Shown piece after piece: positions 41,501 to 56,300 of a stretch of 64,000 bases of DNA (the stretch's first letter is position 1; every line of letters begins with the position of its first letter). The position numbers and the translations under genes are program-made. The stretch spans positions 1,302,001-1,366,000 of the forward strand of contig CAXKVF010000073.1 of assembly GCA_964057225.1 (NCBI GenBank), in the 5' to 3' direction. The notes beneath the pieces were generated by a model. That model did no database searches, was not told the DNA's origin, and saw only the letters and a program-made list of their open reading frames with translations. Origin of the DNA: Auanema rhodensis (lineage: Eukaryota > Nematoda > Chromadorea > Rhabditida > Rhabditidae).

Positions 41501-43999
41501 ATTTAATTAGCATAAATTAAAGTTCACGTAAATTTCAAAGTCATGGTTACCATGCACCAATATCAATAAAAATTTGTTTTTAGACTAATATGGACATGGG
41601 GAATCTAATTTTGAAAACCGCATCTCTTTATCTTTCACGTGAAGCGAGTTACATACCAAGTGCACATCACGTGTACATTTAATTAGCATAAATTAAAGTT
41701 CACGTAAATTTCAAAGTCATGGTTACCATGAAGCAATATCAATAAAAATTTGTTTTTAGACTAATATGGAAATGAGGAATCTAATTTTGAAAACCGCATC
41801 TCTTTATCTTTCACGTGAAGCGAGTTACATACCAAGTGCACATCACGTGTACATTTAATTAGCATAAATTAAAGTTCACGTAAATTTCAAAGTCATGGTT
41901 ACCATGAAGCAATATCAATAAAAATTTGTTTTTAGACTAATATGGACATGGGGAATCTAATTTTGAAAACCGCATCTCTTTATCTTTCACGTGAAGCGAG
42001 TTACATACCAAGTGCACATCACGTGTACATTTAATTAGCATTAATTAAAGTTCACGTAAATTTCAAAGTCATGGTTACCATGAACCAATATCAATAAAAA
42101 TTTGTTTTTAGACTAATATGGACATGGGGAATCTAATTTTCAAAACCGCATCTCTTTATCTTTCACGTGAAGCGAGTTACATACCAAGTGCACATCACGT
42201 GTACATTTAATTAGCATAAATTAAAGTTCACGTAAATTTCAAAGTCATGGTTACCATGAACTAATATCAATAAAAATTTGTTTTTAGACTAATATGGACA
42301 TGGGGAATCTAATTTTGAAAACCGCATCTCTTTATCTTTCACGTGAAGCGAGTTACATACCAAGTGCACATCACGTGTACATTTAATTAGCATAAATTAA
42401 AGTTCACGTAAATTTCAAAGTCATGGTTACCATGAACCAATATCAATAAAAATTTGTTTTTAGACTAATATGGACATGAGAAATCTAATTTTGAAAACCG
42501 CATCTCTTTATCTTTCACGTGAAGCGAGTTACATACCAAGTGCACATCACGTGTACATTTAATTAGCATAAATTAAAGTTCACGTAAATTTCAAAGTCAT
42601 GGTTACCATGAACCAATATCAATAAAAATTTGTTTTTAGACTAATATGGACATGGGGAATCTAATTTTGAAAACCGCATCTCTTCATCTTTCACGTGAAG
42701 CGAGTTACATACCAAGTGCACATCACGTGTACATTTAATTAGCATAAATTAAAGTTCACGTAAATTTCAAAGTCATGGTTACCATGAACCAATATTAATA
42801 AAAATTTGTTTTTAGACTAATATAGACATGGGGAATCTAATTTTGAAAACCGCATCTTTTTATCTTTCACGTGAAGCGAGTTACATACCAAGTGCACATC
42901 ACGTGTACATTTAATTAGCATAAATTAAAGTTCACGTAAATTTCAAAGTCATGGTTACCATGAACCAATATCAATAAAAATTTGTTTTTAGACTAATATG
43001 GACATGGGGAATCTAATTTTGAAAACCGCATCTCTTCATCTTTCACGTGAAGCGAGTTACATACCAAGTGCACATCACGTGTACATTTAATTAGCATAAA
43101 TTAAAGTTCACGTAAATTTCAAAGTCATGGTTACCATGAACCAATATTAATAAAAATTTGTTTTTAGACTAATATGGACATGGGGAATCTAATTTTGAAA
43201 ACCGCATCTCTTCATCTTTCACGTGAAGCGAGTTACATACCAAGTGCACATCACGTGTACATTTAATTAGCATAAATTAAAGTTCACGTAAATTTCAAAG
43301 TCATGGTTACCATGCACCAATATCAATAAAAATTTGTTTTTAGACTAATATGGACATGGGGAATCTAATTTTGAAAACCGCATCTCTTTATCTTTCACGT
43401 GAAGCGAGTTACATACCAAGTGCACATCACGTGTACATTTAATTAGCATAAATTAAAGTTCACGTAAATTTCAAAGTCATGGTTACCATGAACCAATATC
43501 AATAAAAATTTGTTTTTAGACTAATATGGACATGGGGAATCTAATTTTGAAAACCGCATCTCTTCATCTTTCACGTGAAGCGAGTTACATACCAAGTGCA
43601 CATCACGTGTACATTTAATTAGCATAAATTAAAGTTCACGTAAATTTCAAAGTCATGGTTACCATGAAGCAATATCAATAAAAATTTGTTTTTAGACTAA
43701 TATGGACATGGGGAATCTAATTTTGAAAACCGCATCTCTTTATCTTTCACGTGAAGCGAGTTACATACCAAGTGCACATCACGTGTACATTTAATTAGCA
43801 TAAATTAAAGTTCACGTAAATTTCAAAGTCATGGTTACCATGAACCAATATCAATAAAAATTTGTTTTTAGACTAATATGGACATGGGGAATCTAATTTT
43901 GAAAACCGCATCTCTTTATCTTTCACGTGAAGCGAGTTACATACCAAGTGCACATCACGTGTACATTTAATTAGCATAAATTAAAGTTCACGTAAATTT
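38544..43999. repeat. 15-monomer HOR (2640 bp), two copies plus one monomer
   Basis: Copies are 38544-41183 and 41184-43823; the first monomer of a third copy is 43824-43999. Order: consensus; cttcat; c20; g22 with ggaaatgagg; g22/t155; consensus with ttttcaaaacc; t23; catgagaaat; cttcat; attaat with ctttttat; cttcat; attaat with atggac and cttcat; c20; cttcat; g22. The rare markers ggaaatgagg (39121 and 41761) and ttttcaaaacc lie exactly 2640 bp apart, and I saw no difference between the copies at any diagnostic site. The monomers flanking the unit differ (38368 is c20; 44000 has tttattttt). Confidence 0.92.
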
Positions 44000-46463
44000 C
44001 AAAGTCATGGTTACCATGAACCAATATCAATAAAAATTTGTTTTTAGACTAATATGGACATGGGGAATCTAATTTTGAAAACCGCATCTCTTTATTTTTC
44101 ACGTGAAGCGAGTTACATACCAAGTGCACATCACGTGTACATTTAATTAGCATAAATTAAAGTTCACGTAAATTTCAAAGTCATGGTTACCATGAAGCAA
44201 TATCAATGAAAATTTGTTTTTAGACTAATATGGACATGGGGAATCTAATTTTGAAAACCGCATCTCTTTATCTTTCACGTGAAGCGAGTTACATACCAAG
44301 TGCACATCACGTGTACATTTAATTAGCATTAATTAAAGTTCACGTAAATTTCAAAGTCATGGTTACCATGAACCAATATCAATAAAAATTTGTTTTTAGA
44401 CTAATATGGACATGGGGAATCTAATTTTGAAAACCGCATCTCTTTATCTTTCACGTGAAGCGAGTTACATACCAAGTGCACATCACGTGTACATTTAATT
44501 AGCATAAATTAAAGTTCACGTAAATTTCAAAGTCATGGTTACCATGAACTAATATCAATAAAAATTTGTTTTTAGACTAATATGGACATGGGGAATCTAA
44601 TTTTGAAAACCGCATCTCTTTATCTTTCACGTGAAGCGAGTTACATACCAAGTGCACATCACGTGTACATTTAATTAGCATAAATTAAAGTTCACGTAAA
44701 TTTCAAAGTCATGGTTACCATGAACCAATATCAATAAAAATTTGTTTTTAGACTAATATGGACATGGGGAATCTAATTTTGAAAACCGCATCTCTTTATC
44801 TTTCACGTGAAGCGAGTTACATACCAAGTGCACATCACGTGTACATTTAATTAGCATAAATTAAAGTTCACGTAAATTTCAAAGTCATGGTTACCATGAA
44901 CCAATATCAATAAAAATTTGTTTTTAGACTAATATGGACATGGGGAATCTAATTTTGAAAACCGCATCTCTTTATCTTTCACGTGAAGCGAGTTACATAC
45001 CAAGTGCACATCACGTGTACATTTAATTAGCATAAATTAAAGTTCACGTAAATTTCAAAGTCATGGTTACCATGAACCAATATCGATAAAAATTTGTTTT
45101 TAGACTAATATGGACATGGGGAATCTAATTTCGAAAACCGCATCTCTTTATCTTTCACGTGAAGCGAGTTACATACCAAGTGCACATCACGTGTACATTT
45201 AATTAGCATAAATTAAAGTTCACGTAAATTTCAAAGTCATGGTTACCATGCACCAATATCAATAAAAATTTGTTTTTAGACTAATATGGACATGGGGAAT
45301 CTAATTTTGAAAACCGCATCTCTTTATCTTTCACGTGAAGCGAGTTACATACCAAGTGCACATCACGTGTACATTTAATTAGCATAAATTAAAGTTCACG
45401 TAAATTTCAAAGTCATGGTTACCATGAACCAATATCAATAAAAATTTGTTTTTAGACTAATATGGACATGGGGAATCTAATTTTGAAAACCGCATCTCTT
45501 TATCTTTCACGTGAAGCGAGTTACATACCAAGTGCACATCACGTGTACATTTAATTAGCATAAATTAAAGTTCACGTAAATTTCAAAGTCATGGTTACCA
45601 TGAACCAATATTAATAAAAATTTGTTTTTAGACTAATATAGACATGGGGAATCTAATTTTGAAAACCGCATCTTTTTATCTTTCACGTGAAGCGAGTTAC
45701 ATACCAAGTGCACATCACGTGTACATTTAATTAGCATAAATTAAAGTTCACGTAAATTTCAAAGTCATGGTTACCATGAACCAATATCAATAAAAATTTG
45801 TTTTTAGACTAATATGGACATGAGGAATCTAATTTTGAAAACCGCATCTCTTTATCTTTCACGTGAAGCGAGTTACATACCAAGTGCACATCACGTGTAC
45901 ATTTAATTAGCATAAATTAAAGTTCACGTAAATTGCAAAGTCATGGTTACCATGAACCAATATCAATAAAAATTTGTTTTTAGACTAATATGGACATGGG
46001 GAATCTAATTTTGAAAACCGCATCTCTTCATCTTTCACGTGAAGCGAGTTACATACCAAGTGCACATCACGTGTACATTTAATTAGCATAAATTAAAGTT
46101 CACGTAAATTTCAAAGTCATGGTTACCATGAACCAATATTAATAAAAATTTGTTTTTAGACTAATATAGACATGGGGAATCTAATTTTGAAAACCGCATC
46201 TTTTTATCTTTCACGTGAAGCGAGTTACATACCAAGTGCACATCACGTGTACATTTAATTAGCATAAATTAAAGTTCACGTAAATTTCAAAGTCATGGTT
46301 ACCATGCACCAATATCAATAAAAATTTGTTTTTAGACTAATATGGACATGGGGAATCTAATTTTGAAAACCGCATCTCTTTATCTTTCACGTGGAGCGAG
46401 TTACATACCAAGTGCACATCACGTGTACATTTAATTAGCATAAATTAAAGTTCACGTAAATTT
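44000..46463. repeat. 13-monomer member of a shrinking HOR series
   Basis: 44176-46463 reads: g22 with caatgaaa and t155; consensus; t23; consensus; consensus; cgat with tttcgaaa; c20; consensus; attaat with ctttttat; catgaggaat ending aaattgc; cttcat; attaat with ctttttat; c20 with cacgtggag. It is preceded by a tttattttt monomer at 44000. It is the longest of three successive versions that begin with caatgaaa and end with cacgtggag. Confidence 0.85.
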
Positions 46464-47167
46464 CAAAGTCATGGTTACCATGAAGCAATATCAATAAAAA
46501 TTTGTTTTTAGACTAATATGGACATGGGGAATCTAATTTTGAAAACCGCATCTCTTTATTTTTCACGTGAAGCGAGTTACATACCAAGTGCACATCACGT
46601 GTACATTTAATTAGCATAAATTAAAGTTCACGTAAATTTCAAAGTCATGGTTACCATGAAGCAATATCAATGAAAATTTGTTTTTAGACTAATATGGACA
46701 TGGGGAATCTAATTTTGAAAACCGCATCTCTTTATCTTTCACGTGAAGCGAGTTACATACCAAGTGCACATCACGTGTACATTTAATTAGCATAAATTAA
46801 AGTTCACGTAAATTTCAAAGTCATGGTTACCATGAAGCAATATCAATAAAAATTTGTTTTTAGACTAATATGGACATGGGGAATCTAATTTTGAAAACCG
46901 CATCTCTTTATTTTTCACGTGAAGCGAGTTACATACCAAGTGCACATCACGTGTACATTTAATTAGCATAAATTAAAGTTCACGTAAATTTCAAAGTCAT
47001 GGTTACCATGAAGCAATATCAATGAAAATTTGTTTTTAGACTAATATGGACATGGGGAATCTAATTTTGAAAACCGCATCTCTTTATCTTTCACGTGAAG
47101 CGAGTTACATACCAAGTGCACATCACGTGTACATTTAATTAGCATTAATTAAAGTTCACGTAAATTT
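46464..47167. repeat. Two-monomer tandem duplication (352 bp)
   Basis: The pair g22 with tttattttt, then g22 with caatgaaa, occurs twice in a row at 46464-46815 and 46816-47167. Only the second caatgaaa monomer (46992) has t155. Elsewhere the pair occurs singly, at 25696-26047 and 48928-49279, and in altered form at 44000-44351, so the doubling here is local and recent. Confidence 0.9.
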
Positions 47168-48927
47168 CAAAGTCATGGTTACCATGAACCAATATCAATA
47201 AAAATTTGTTTTTAGACTAATATGGACATGGGGAATCTAATTTTGAAAACCGCATCTCTTTATCTTTCACGTGAAGCGAGTTACATACCAAGTGCACATC
47301 ACGTGTACATTTAATTAGCATAAATTAAAGTTCACGTAAATTTCAAAGTCATGGTTACCATGAACTAATATCAATAAAAATTTGTTTTTAGACTAATATG
47401 GACATGGGGAATCTAATTTTGAAAACCGCATCTCTTTATCTTTCACGTGAAGCGAGTTACATACCAAGTGCACATCACGTGTACATTTAATTAGCATAAA
47501 TTAAAGTTCACGTAAATTTCAAAGTCATGGTTACCATGAACCAATATCAATAAAAATTTGTTTTTAGACTAATATGGACATGGGGAATCTAATTTTGAAA
47601 ACCGCATCTCTTTATCTTTCACGTGAAGCGAGTTACATACCAAGTGCACATCACGTGTACATTTAATTAGCATAAATTAAAGTTCACGTAAATTTCAAAG
47701 TCATGGTTACCATGAACCAATATCAATAAAAATTTGTTTTTAGACTAATATGGACATGGGGAATCTAATTTTGAAAACCGCATCTCTTTATCTTTCACGT
47801 GAAGCGAGTTACATACCAAGTGCACATCACGTGTACATTTAATTAGCATAAATTAAAGTTCACGTAAATTTCAAAGTCATGGTTACCATGAACCAATATC
47901 GATAAAAATTTGTTTTTAGACTAATATGGACATGGGGAATCTAATTTCGAAAACCGCATCTCTTTATCTTTCACGTGAAGCGAGTTACATACCAAGTGCA
48001 CATCACGTGTACATTTAATTAGCATAAATTAAAGTTCACGTAAATTTCAAAGTCATGGTTACCATGCACCAATATCAATAAAAATTTGTTTTTAGACTAA
48101 TATGGACATGGGGAATCTAATTTTGAAAACCGCATCTCTTTATCTTTCACGTGAAGCGAGTTACATACCAAGTGCACATCACGTGTACATTTAATTAGCA
48201 TAAATTAAAGTTCACGTAAATTTCAAAGTCATGGTTACCATGAACCAATATCAATAAAAATTTGTTTTTAGACTAATATGGACATGGGGAATCTAATTTT
48301 GAAAACCGCATCTCTTTATCTTTCACGTGAAGCGAGTTACATACCAAGTGCACATCACGTGTACATTTAATTAGCATAAATTAAAGTTCACGTAAATTGC
48401 AAAGTCATGGTTACCATGAACCAATATCAATAAAAATTTGTTTTTAGACTAATATGGACATGGGGAATCTAATTTTGAAAACCGCATCTCTTCATCTTTC
48501 ACGTGAAGCGAGTTACATACCAAGTGCACATCACGTGTACATTTAATTAGCATAAATTAAAGTTCACGTAAATTTCAAAGTCATGGTTACCATGAACCAA
48601 TATTAATAAAAATTTGTTTTTAGACTAATATAGACATGGGGAATCTAATTTTGAAAACCGCATCTTTTTATCTTTCACGTGAAGCGAGTTACATACCAAG
48701 TGCACATCACGTGTACATTTAATTAGCATAAATTAAAGTTCACGTAAATTTCAAAGTCATGGTTACCATGCACCAATATCAATAAAAATTTGTTTTTAGA
48801 TTAATATGGACATGGGGAATCTAATTTTGAAAACCGCATCTCTTTATCTTTCACGTGGAGCGAGTTACATACCAAGTGCACATCACGTGTACATTTAATT
48901 AGCATAAATTAAAGTTCACGTAAATTT
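46992..48927. repeat. 11-monomer member of the shrinking HOR series
   Basis: Order: g22 with caatgaaa and t155; consensus; t23; consensus; consensus; cgat with tttcgaaa; c20; consensus ending aaattgc; cttcat; attaat with ctttttat; c20 with cacgtggag. Compared with 44176-46463 it lacks two monomers, as if the consensus monomer and the catgaggaat monomer had been joined by an out-of-register exchange: the monomer at 48224 has an ordinary atgggg but keeps the aaattgc end. The last monomer has a private tttttagatta (48752). Confidence 0.85.
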
Positions 48928-50335
48928 CAAAGTCATGGTTACCATGAAGCAATATCAATAAAAATTTGTTTTTAGACTAATATGGACATGGGGAATCTAA
49001 TTTTGAAAACCGCATCTCTTTATTTTTCACGTGAAGCGAGTTACATACCAAGTGCACATCACGTGTACATTTAATTAGCATAAATTAAAGTTCACGTAAA
49101 TTTCAAAGTCATGGTTACCATGAAGCAATATCAATGAAAATTTGTTTTTAGACTAATATGGACATGGGGAATCTAATTTTGAAAACCGCATCTCTTTATC
49201 TTTCACGTGAAGCGAGTTACATACCAAGTGCACATCACGTGTACATTTAATTAGCATTAATTAAAGTTCACGTAAATTTCAAAGTCATGGTTACCATGAA
49301 CCAATATCAATAAAAATTTGTTTTTAGACTAATATGGACATGGGGAATCTAATTTTGAAAACCGCATCTCTTTATCTTTCACGTGAAGCGAGTTACATAC
49401 CAAGTGCACATCACGTGTACATTTAATTAGCATAAATTAAAGTTCACGTAAATTTCAAAGTCATGGTTACCATGAACCAATATCAATAAAAATTTGTTTT
49501 TAGACTAATATGGACATGGGGAATCTAATTTTGAAAACCGCATCTCTTTATCTTTCACGTGAAGCGAGTTACATACCAAGTGCACATCACGTGTACATTT
49601 AATTAGCATAAATTAAAGTTCACGTAAATTTCAAAGTCATGGTTACCATGCACCAATATCAATAAAAATTTGTTTTTAGACTAATATGGACATGGGGAAT
49701 CTAATTTTGAAAACCGCATCTCTTTATCTTTCACGTGAAGCGAGTTACATACCAAGTGCACATCACGTGTACATTTAATTAGCATAAATTAAAGTTCACG
49801 TAAATTTCAAAGTCATGGTTACCATGAACCAATATCAATAAAAATTTGTTTTTAGACTAATATGGACATGGGGAATCTAATTTTGAAAACCGCATCTCTT
49901 CATCTTTCACGTGAAGCGAGTTACATACCAAGTGCACATCACGTGTACATTTAATTAGCATAAATTAAAGTTCACGTAAATTTCAAAGTCATGGTTACCA
50001 TGAACCAATATTAATAAAAATTTGTTTTTAGACTAATATAGACATGGGGAATCTAATTTTGAAAACCGCATCTCTTTATCTTTCACGTGAAGCGAGTTAC
50101 ATACCAAGTGCACATCACGTGTACATTTAATTAGCATAAATTAAAGTTCACGTAAATTTCAAAGTCATGGTTACCATGCACCAATATCAATAAAAATTTG
50201 TTTTTAGACTAATATGGACATGGGGAATCTAATTTTGTAAACCGCATCTCTTTATCTTTCACGTGGAGCGAGTTACATACCAAGTGCACATCACGTGTAC
50301 ATTTAATTAGCATAAATTAAAGTTCACGTAAATTT
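48928..50335. repeat. Seven-monomer member of the shrinking HOR series
   Basis: After a tttattttt monomer (48928), 49104-50335 reads: g22 with caatgaaa and t155; consensus; consensus; c20; cttcat; attaat with atagac; c20 with cacgtggag. It lacks the t23, cgat and other internal monomers of the 11-mer version. The final monomer (50160) carries the private ttttgtaaacc. Confidence 0.82.
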
Positions 50336-53300
50336 CAAAGTCATGGTTACCATGAAGCAATATCAATAAAAATTTGTTTTTAGACTAATATGGACATGGG
50401 GAATCTAATTTTGAAAACCGCATCTCTTTATCTTTCACGTGAAGCGAGTTACATACCAAGTGCACATCACGTGTACATTTAATTAGCATAAATTAAAGTT
50501 CACGTAAATTTCAAAGTCATGGTTACCATGAACCAATATCAATAAAAATTTGTTTTTAGACTAATATGGACATGGGGAATCTAATTTTGAAAACCGCATT
50601 TCTTTATCTTTCACGTGAAGCGAGTTACATACCAAGAGCACATCACGTGTACATTTAATTAGCATAAATTAAAGTTCACGTAAATTTCAAAGTCATGGTT
50701 ACCATGAACCAATATCAATAAAAATTTGTTTTTAGACTAATATGCACATGGGGAATCTAATTTTGAAAACCGCATCTCTTTATCTTTCACGTGAAGCGAG
50801 TTACATACCAAGTGCACATCACGTGTACATTTAATTAGCATAAATTAAAGTTCACGTAAAATTCAAAGTCATGGTTACCATGAACCAATATCAATAAAAA
50901 TTTGTTTTTAGACTAATATGGACATGGGGAATCTAATTTTGAAAACCGCATCTCTTTATCTTTCACGTGAAGCGAGTTACATACCAAGTGCACATCACGT
51001 GTACGTTTAATTAGCATAAATTAAAGTTCACGTAAATTTCAAAGTCATGGTTACCATGAACCAATATCAATAAAAATTTGTTTTTAGACTAATATGGACA
51101 TGGGGAATCTAATTTTGAAAACCGCATCTCTTTATCTTTCACGTGAAGCGAGTTACATACCAAGTGCACATCACGTGTACATTTAATTAGCATAAATTAA
51201 AGTTCACGTAAATTTCAAAGTCATGGTTAACATGAACCAATATCCATAAAAATTTGTTTTTAGACTAATATGGACATGGGGAATCTAATTTTGAAAACCG
51301 CATCTCTTTATCTTTCACGTGAAGCGAGTTACATACCAAGTGCACATCACGTGTACATTTAATTAGCATAAATTAAAGTTCACGTAAATTTCAAAGTCAT
51401 GGTTACCATGTACCAATATCAATAAAAATTTGTTTTTAGACTAATATGGACATGGGGAATCTAATTTTGAAAACCGCATCTCTTTATCTTTCACGTGAAG
51501 CGAGTTACATACCAAGTGCACATCACGTGTACATTTAATTAGCATAAATTAAAGTTCACGTAAATTTCAAAGTCATGGTTACCATGAACCAATATCAATA
51601 AAAATTTGTTTTTAGACTAATATGGACATGGGGAATCTAATTTTGAAAACCGCATCTCTTTATCTTTCACGTGAAGCGAGTTACATACCAAGTGCACATC
51701 ACGTGTACATTTAATTAGCATAAATTAAAGTTCACGTAAATTTCAAAGTCATGGTTACCATGAAGCAATATCAATGAAAATTTGTTTTTAGACTAATATG
51801 GACATGGGGAATCTAATTTTGAAAACCGCATCTCTTTATCTTTCACGTGAAGCGAGTTACATACCAAGTGCACATCACGTGTACATTTAATTAGCATTAA
51901 TTAAAGTTCACGTAAATTTCAAAGTCATGGTTACCATGAACCAATATCAATAAAATTTTGTTTTTAGACTAATATGGACATGGGGAATCTAATTTTGAAA
52001 ACCGCATCTCTTTATCTTTCACGTGAAGCGAGTTACATACCAAGTGCACATCACGTGTACATTTAATTAGCATAAATTAAAGTTCACGTAAATTTCAAAG
52101 TCATGGTTACCATGAACTAATATCAATAAAAATTTGTTTTTAGACTAATATGGACATGGGGAATTTAATTTTGAAAACCGCATCTCTTTATCTTTCACGT
52201 GAAGCGAGTTACATACCAAGTGCACATCACGTGTACATTTAATTAGCATAAATTAAAGTTCACGTAAATTTCAAAGTCATGGTTACCATGAACCAATATC
52301 AATAAAAATTTGTTTTTAGACTAATATGGACATGGGGAATCTAATTTTGAAAACCGCATCTCTTTATCTTTCACGTGAAGCGAGTTACATACCAAGTGCA
52401 CATCACGTGTACATTTAATTAGCATAAATTAAAGTTCACGTAAATTTCAAAGTCATGGTTACCATGAACCAATATCGATAAAAATTTGTTTTTAGACTAA
52501 TATGGACATGGGGAATCTAATTTCGAAAACCGCATCTCTTTATCTTTCACGTGAAGCGAGTTACATACCAAGTGCACATCACGTGTACATTTAATTAGCA
52601 TAAATTAAAGTTCACGTAAATTTCAAAGTCATGGTTTCCATGCACCAATATCAATAAAAATTTGTTTTTAGACTAATATGGACATGGGGAATCTAATTTT
52701 GAAAACCGCATCTCTTTATCTTTCACGTGAAGCGAGTTACATACCAAGTGCACATCACGTGTACATTTAATTAGCATAAATTAAAGTTCACGTAAATTTC
52801 AAAGTCATGGTTACCATGAACCAATATTAATAAAAATTTGTTTTTAGACTAATATGGACATGGGGAATCTAATTTTGAAAACCGCATCTCTTCATCTTTC
52901 ACGTGAAGCGAGTTACATACCAAGTGCACATCACGTGTACATTTAATTAGCATAAATTAAAGTTCACGTAAATTTCAAAGTCATGGTTACCATGAACCAA
53001 TATTAATAAAAATTTGTTTTTTGACTAATATAGACATGGGGAATCTAATTTTGAAAACCGCATCTCTTTATCTTTCACGTGAAGCGAGTTACATACCAAG
53101 TGCACATCACGTGTACATTTAATTAGCATAAATTAAAGTTCACGTAAATTTCAAAGTCATGGTTACCATGCACCAATATCAATAAAAATTTGTTTTTAGA
53201 CTAATATGGACATGGGGAATCTAATTTCGAAAACCGCATCTCTTTATCTTTCACGCGGAGCGAGTTACATACCAAGTGCACATCACGTGTACATTTAATT

Positions 53301-56300
53301 AGCATAAATTAAAGTTCACGTAAATTTCAAAGTCATGGTTACCATGAAGCAATATCAATAAAAATTTGTTTTTAGACTAATATGGACATGGGGAATCTAA
53401 TTTTGAAAACCGCATCTCTTTATCTTTCACGTGAAGCGAGTTACATACCAAGTGCACATCACGTGTACATTTAATTAGCATAAATTAAAGTTCACGTAAA
53501 TTTCAAAGTCATGGTTACCATGAAGCAATATCAATAAAAATTTGTTTTTAGACTAATATGGATATGGGGAATCTAATTTTGAAAACCGCATCTCTTTATC
53601 TTTCACGTGAAGCGAGTTACATACCAAGTGCACATCACGTGTACATTTAATTAGCATAAATTAAAGTTCACGTAAATTTCAAAGTCATGGTTACCATGAA
53701 CCAATATCAATAAAAATTTGTTTTTAGACTAATATGGACATGGGGAATCTAATTTTGAAAACCGCATCTCGTTACCTTTCACGTGGAGCGAGTTACATAC
53801 CAAGTGCACATCACGTGTACATTTAATTAGCATAAATTAAAGTTCACGTAAATTTCAAAGTCATGGTTACCATGAAGCAATATCAATAAAAATTTGTTTT
53901 TAGACTAATATGGACATGGGGAATCTAATTTTGAAAACCGCATCTCTTTATCTTTCACGTGAAGCGAGTTACATACCAAGTGCACATCACGTGTACATTT
54001 AATTAGCATAAATTAAAGTTCACGTAAATTTCAAAGTCATGGTTACCATGAACCAATATCAATAAAAATTTGTTTTTAGACTAATATGGACATGGGGAAT
54101 CTAATTTTGAAAACCGCATTTCTTTATCTTTCACGTGAAGCGAGTTACATACCAAGAGCACATCACGTGTACATTTAATTAGCATAAATTAAAGTTCACG
54201 TAAATTTCAAAGTCATGGTTACCATGAACCAATATCAATAAAAATTTGTTTTTAGACTAATATGCACATGGGGAATCTAATTTTGAAAACCGCATCTCTT
54301 TATCTTTCACGTGAAGCGAGTTACATACCAAGTGCACATCACGTGTACATTTAATTAGCATAAATTAAAGTTCACGTAAAATTCAAAGTCATGGTTACCA
54401 TGAACCAATATCAATAAAAATTTGTTTTTAGACTAATATGGACATGGGGAATCTAATTTTGAAAACCGCATCTCTTTATCTTTCACGTGAAGCGAGTTAC
54501 ATACCAAGTGCACATCACGTGTACGTTTAATTAGCATAAATTAAAGTTCACGTAAATTTCAAAGTCATGGTTACCATGAACCAATATCAATAAAAATTTG
54601 TTTTTAGACTAATATGGACATGGGGAATCTAATTTTGAAAACCGCATCTCTTTATCTTTCACGTGAAGCGAGTTACATACCAAGTGCACATCACGTGTAC
54701 ATTTAATTAGCATAAATTAAAGTTCACGTAAATTTCAAAGTCATGGTTAACATGAACCAATATCCATAAAAATTTGTTTTTAGACTAATATGGACATGGG
54801 GAATCTAATTTTGAAAACCGCATCTCTTTATCTTTCACGTGAAGCGAGTTACATACCAAGTGCACATCACGTGTACATTTAATTAGCATAAATTAAAGTT
54901 CACGTAAATTTCAAAGTCATGGTTACCATGTACCAATATCAATAAAAATTTGTTTTTAGACTAATATGGACATGGGGAATCTAATTTTGAAAACCGCATC
55001 TCTTTATCTTTCACGTGAAGCGAGTTACATACCAAGTGCACATCACGTGTACATTTAATTAGCATAAATTAAAGTTCACGTAAATTTCAAAGTCATGGTT
55101 ACCATGAACCAATATCAATAAAAATTTGTTTTTAGACTAATATGGACATGGGGAATCTAATTTTGAAAACCGCATCTCTTTATCTTTCACGTGAAGCGAG
55201 TTACATACCAAGTGCACATCACGTGTACATTTAATTAGCATAAATTAAAGTTCACGTAAATTTCAAAGTCATGGTTACCATGAAGCAATATCAATGAAAA
55301 TTTGTTTTTAGACTAATATGGACATGGGGAATCTAATTTTGAAAACCGCATCTCTTTATCTTTCACGTGAAGCGAGTTACATACCAAGTGCACATCACGT
55401 GTACATTTAATTAGCATTAATTAAAGTTCACGTAAATTTCAAAGTCATGGTTACCATGAACCAATATCAATAAAATTTTGTTTTTAGACTAATATGGACA
55501 TGGGGAATCTAATTTTGAAAACCGCATCTCTTTATCTTTCACGTGAAGCGAGTTACATACCAAGTGCACATCACGTGTACATTTAATTAGCATAAATTAA
55601 AGTTCACGTAAATTTCAAAGTCATGGTTACCATGAACTAATATCAATAAAAATTTGTTTTTAGACTAATATGGACATGGGGAATTTAATTTTGAAAACCG
55701 CATCTCTTTATCTTTCACGTGAAGCGAGTTACATACCAAGTGCACATCACGTGTACATTTAATTAGCATAAATTAAAGTTCACGTAAATTTCAAAGTCAT
55801 GGTTACCATGAACCAATATCAATAAAAATTTGTTTTTAGACTAATATGGACATGGGGAATCTAATTTTGAAAACCGCATCTCTTTATCTTTCACGTGAAG
55901 CGAGTTACATACCAAGTGCACATCACGTGTACATTTAATTAGCATAAATTAAAGTTCACGTAAATTTCAAAGTCATGGTTACCATGAACCAATATCGATA
56001 AAAATTTGTTTTTAGACTAATATGGACATGGGGAATCTAATTTCGAAAACCGCATCTCTTTATCTTTCACGTGAAGCGAGTTACATACCAAGTGCACATC
56101 ACGTGTACATTTAATTAGCATAAATTAAAGTTCACGTAAATTTCAAAGTCATGGTTTCCATGCACCAATATCAATAAAAATTTGTTTTTAGACTAATATG
56201 GACATGGGGAATCTAATTTTGAAAACCGCATCTCTTTATCTTTCACGTGAAGCGAGTTACATACCAAGTGCACATCACGTGTACATTTAATTAGCATAAA

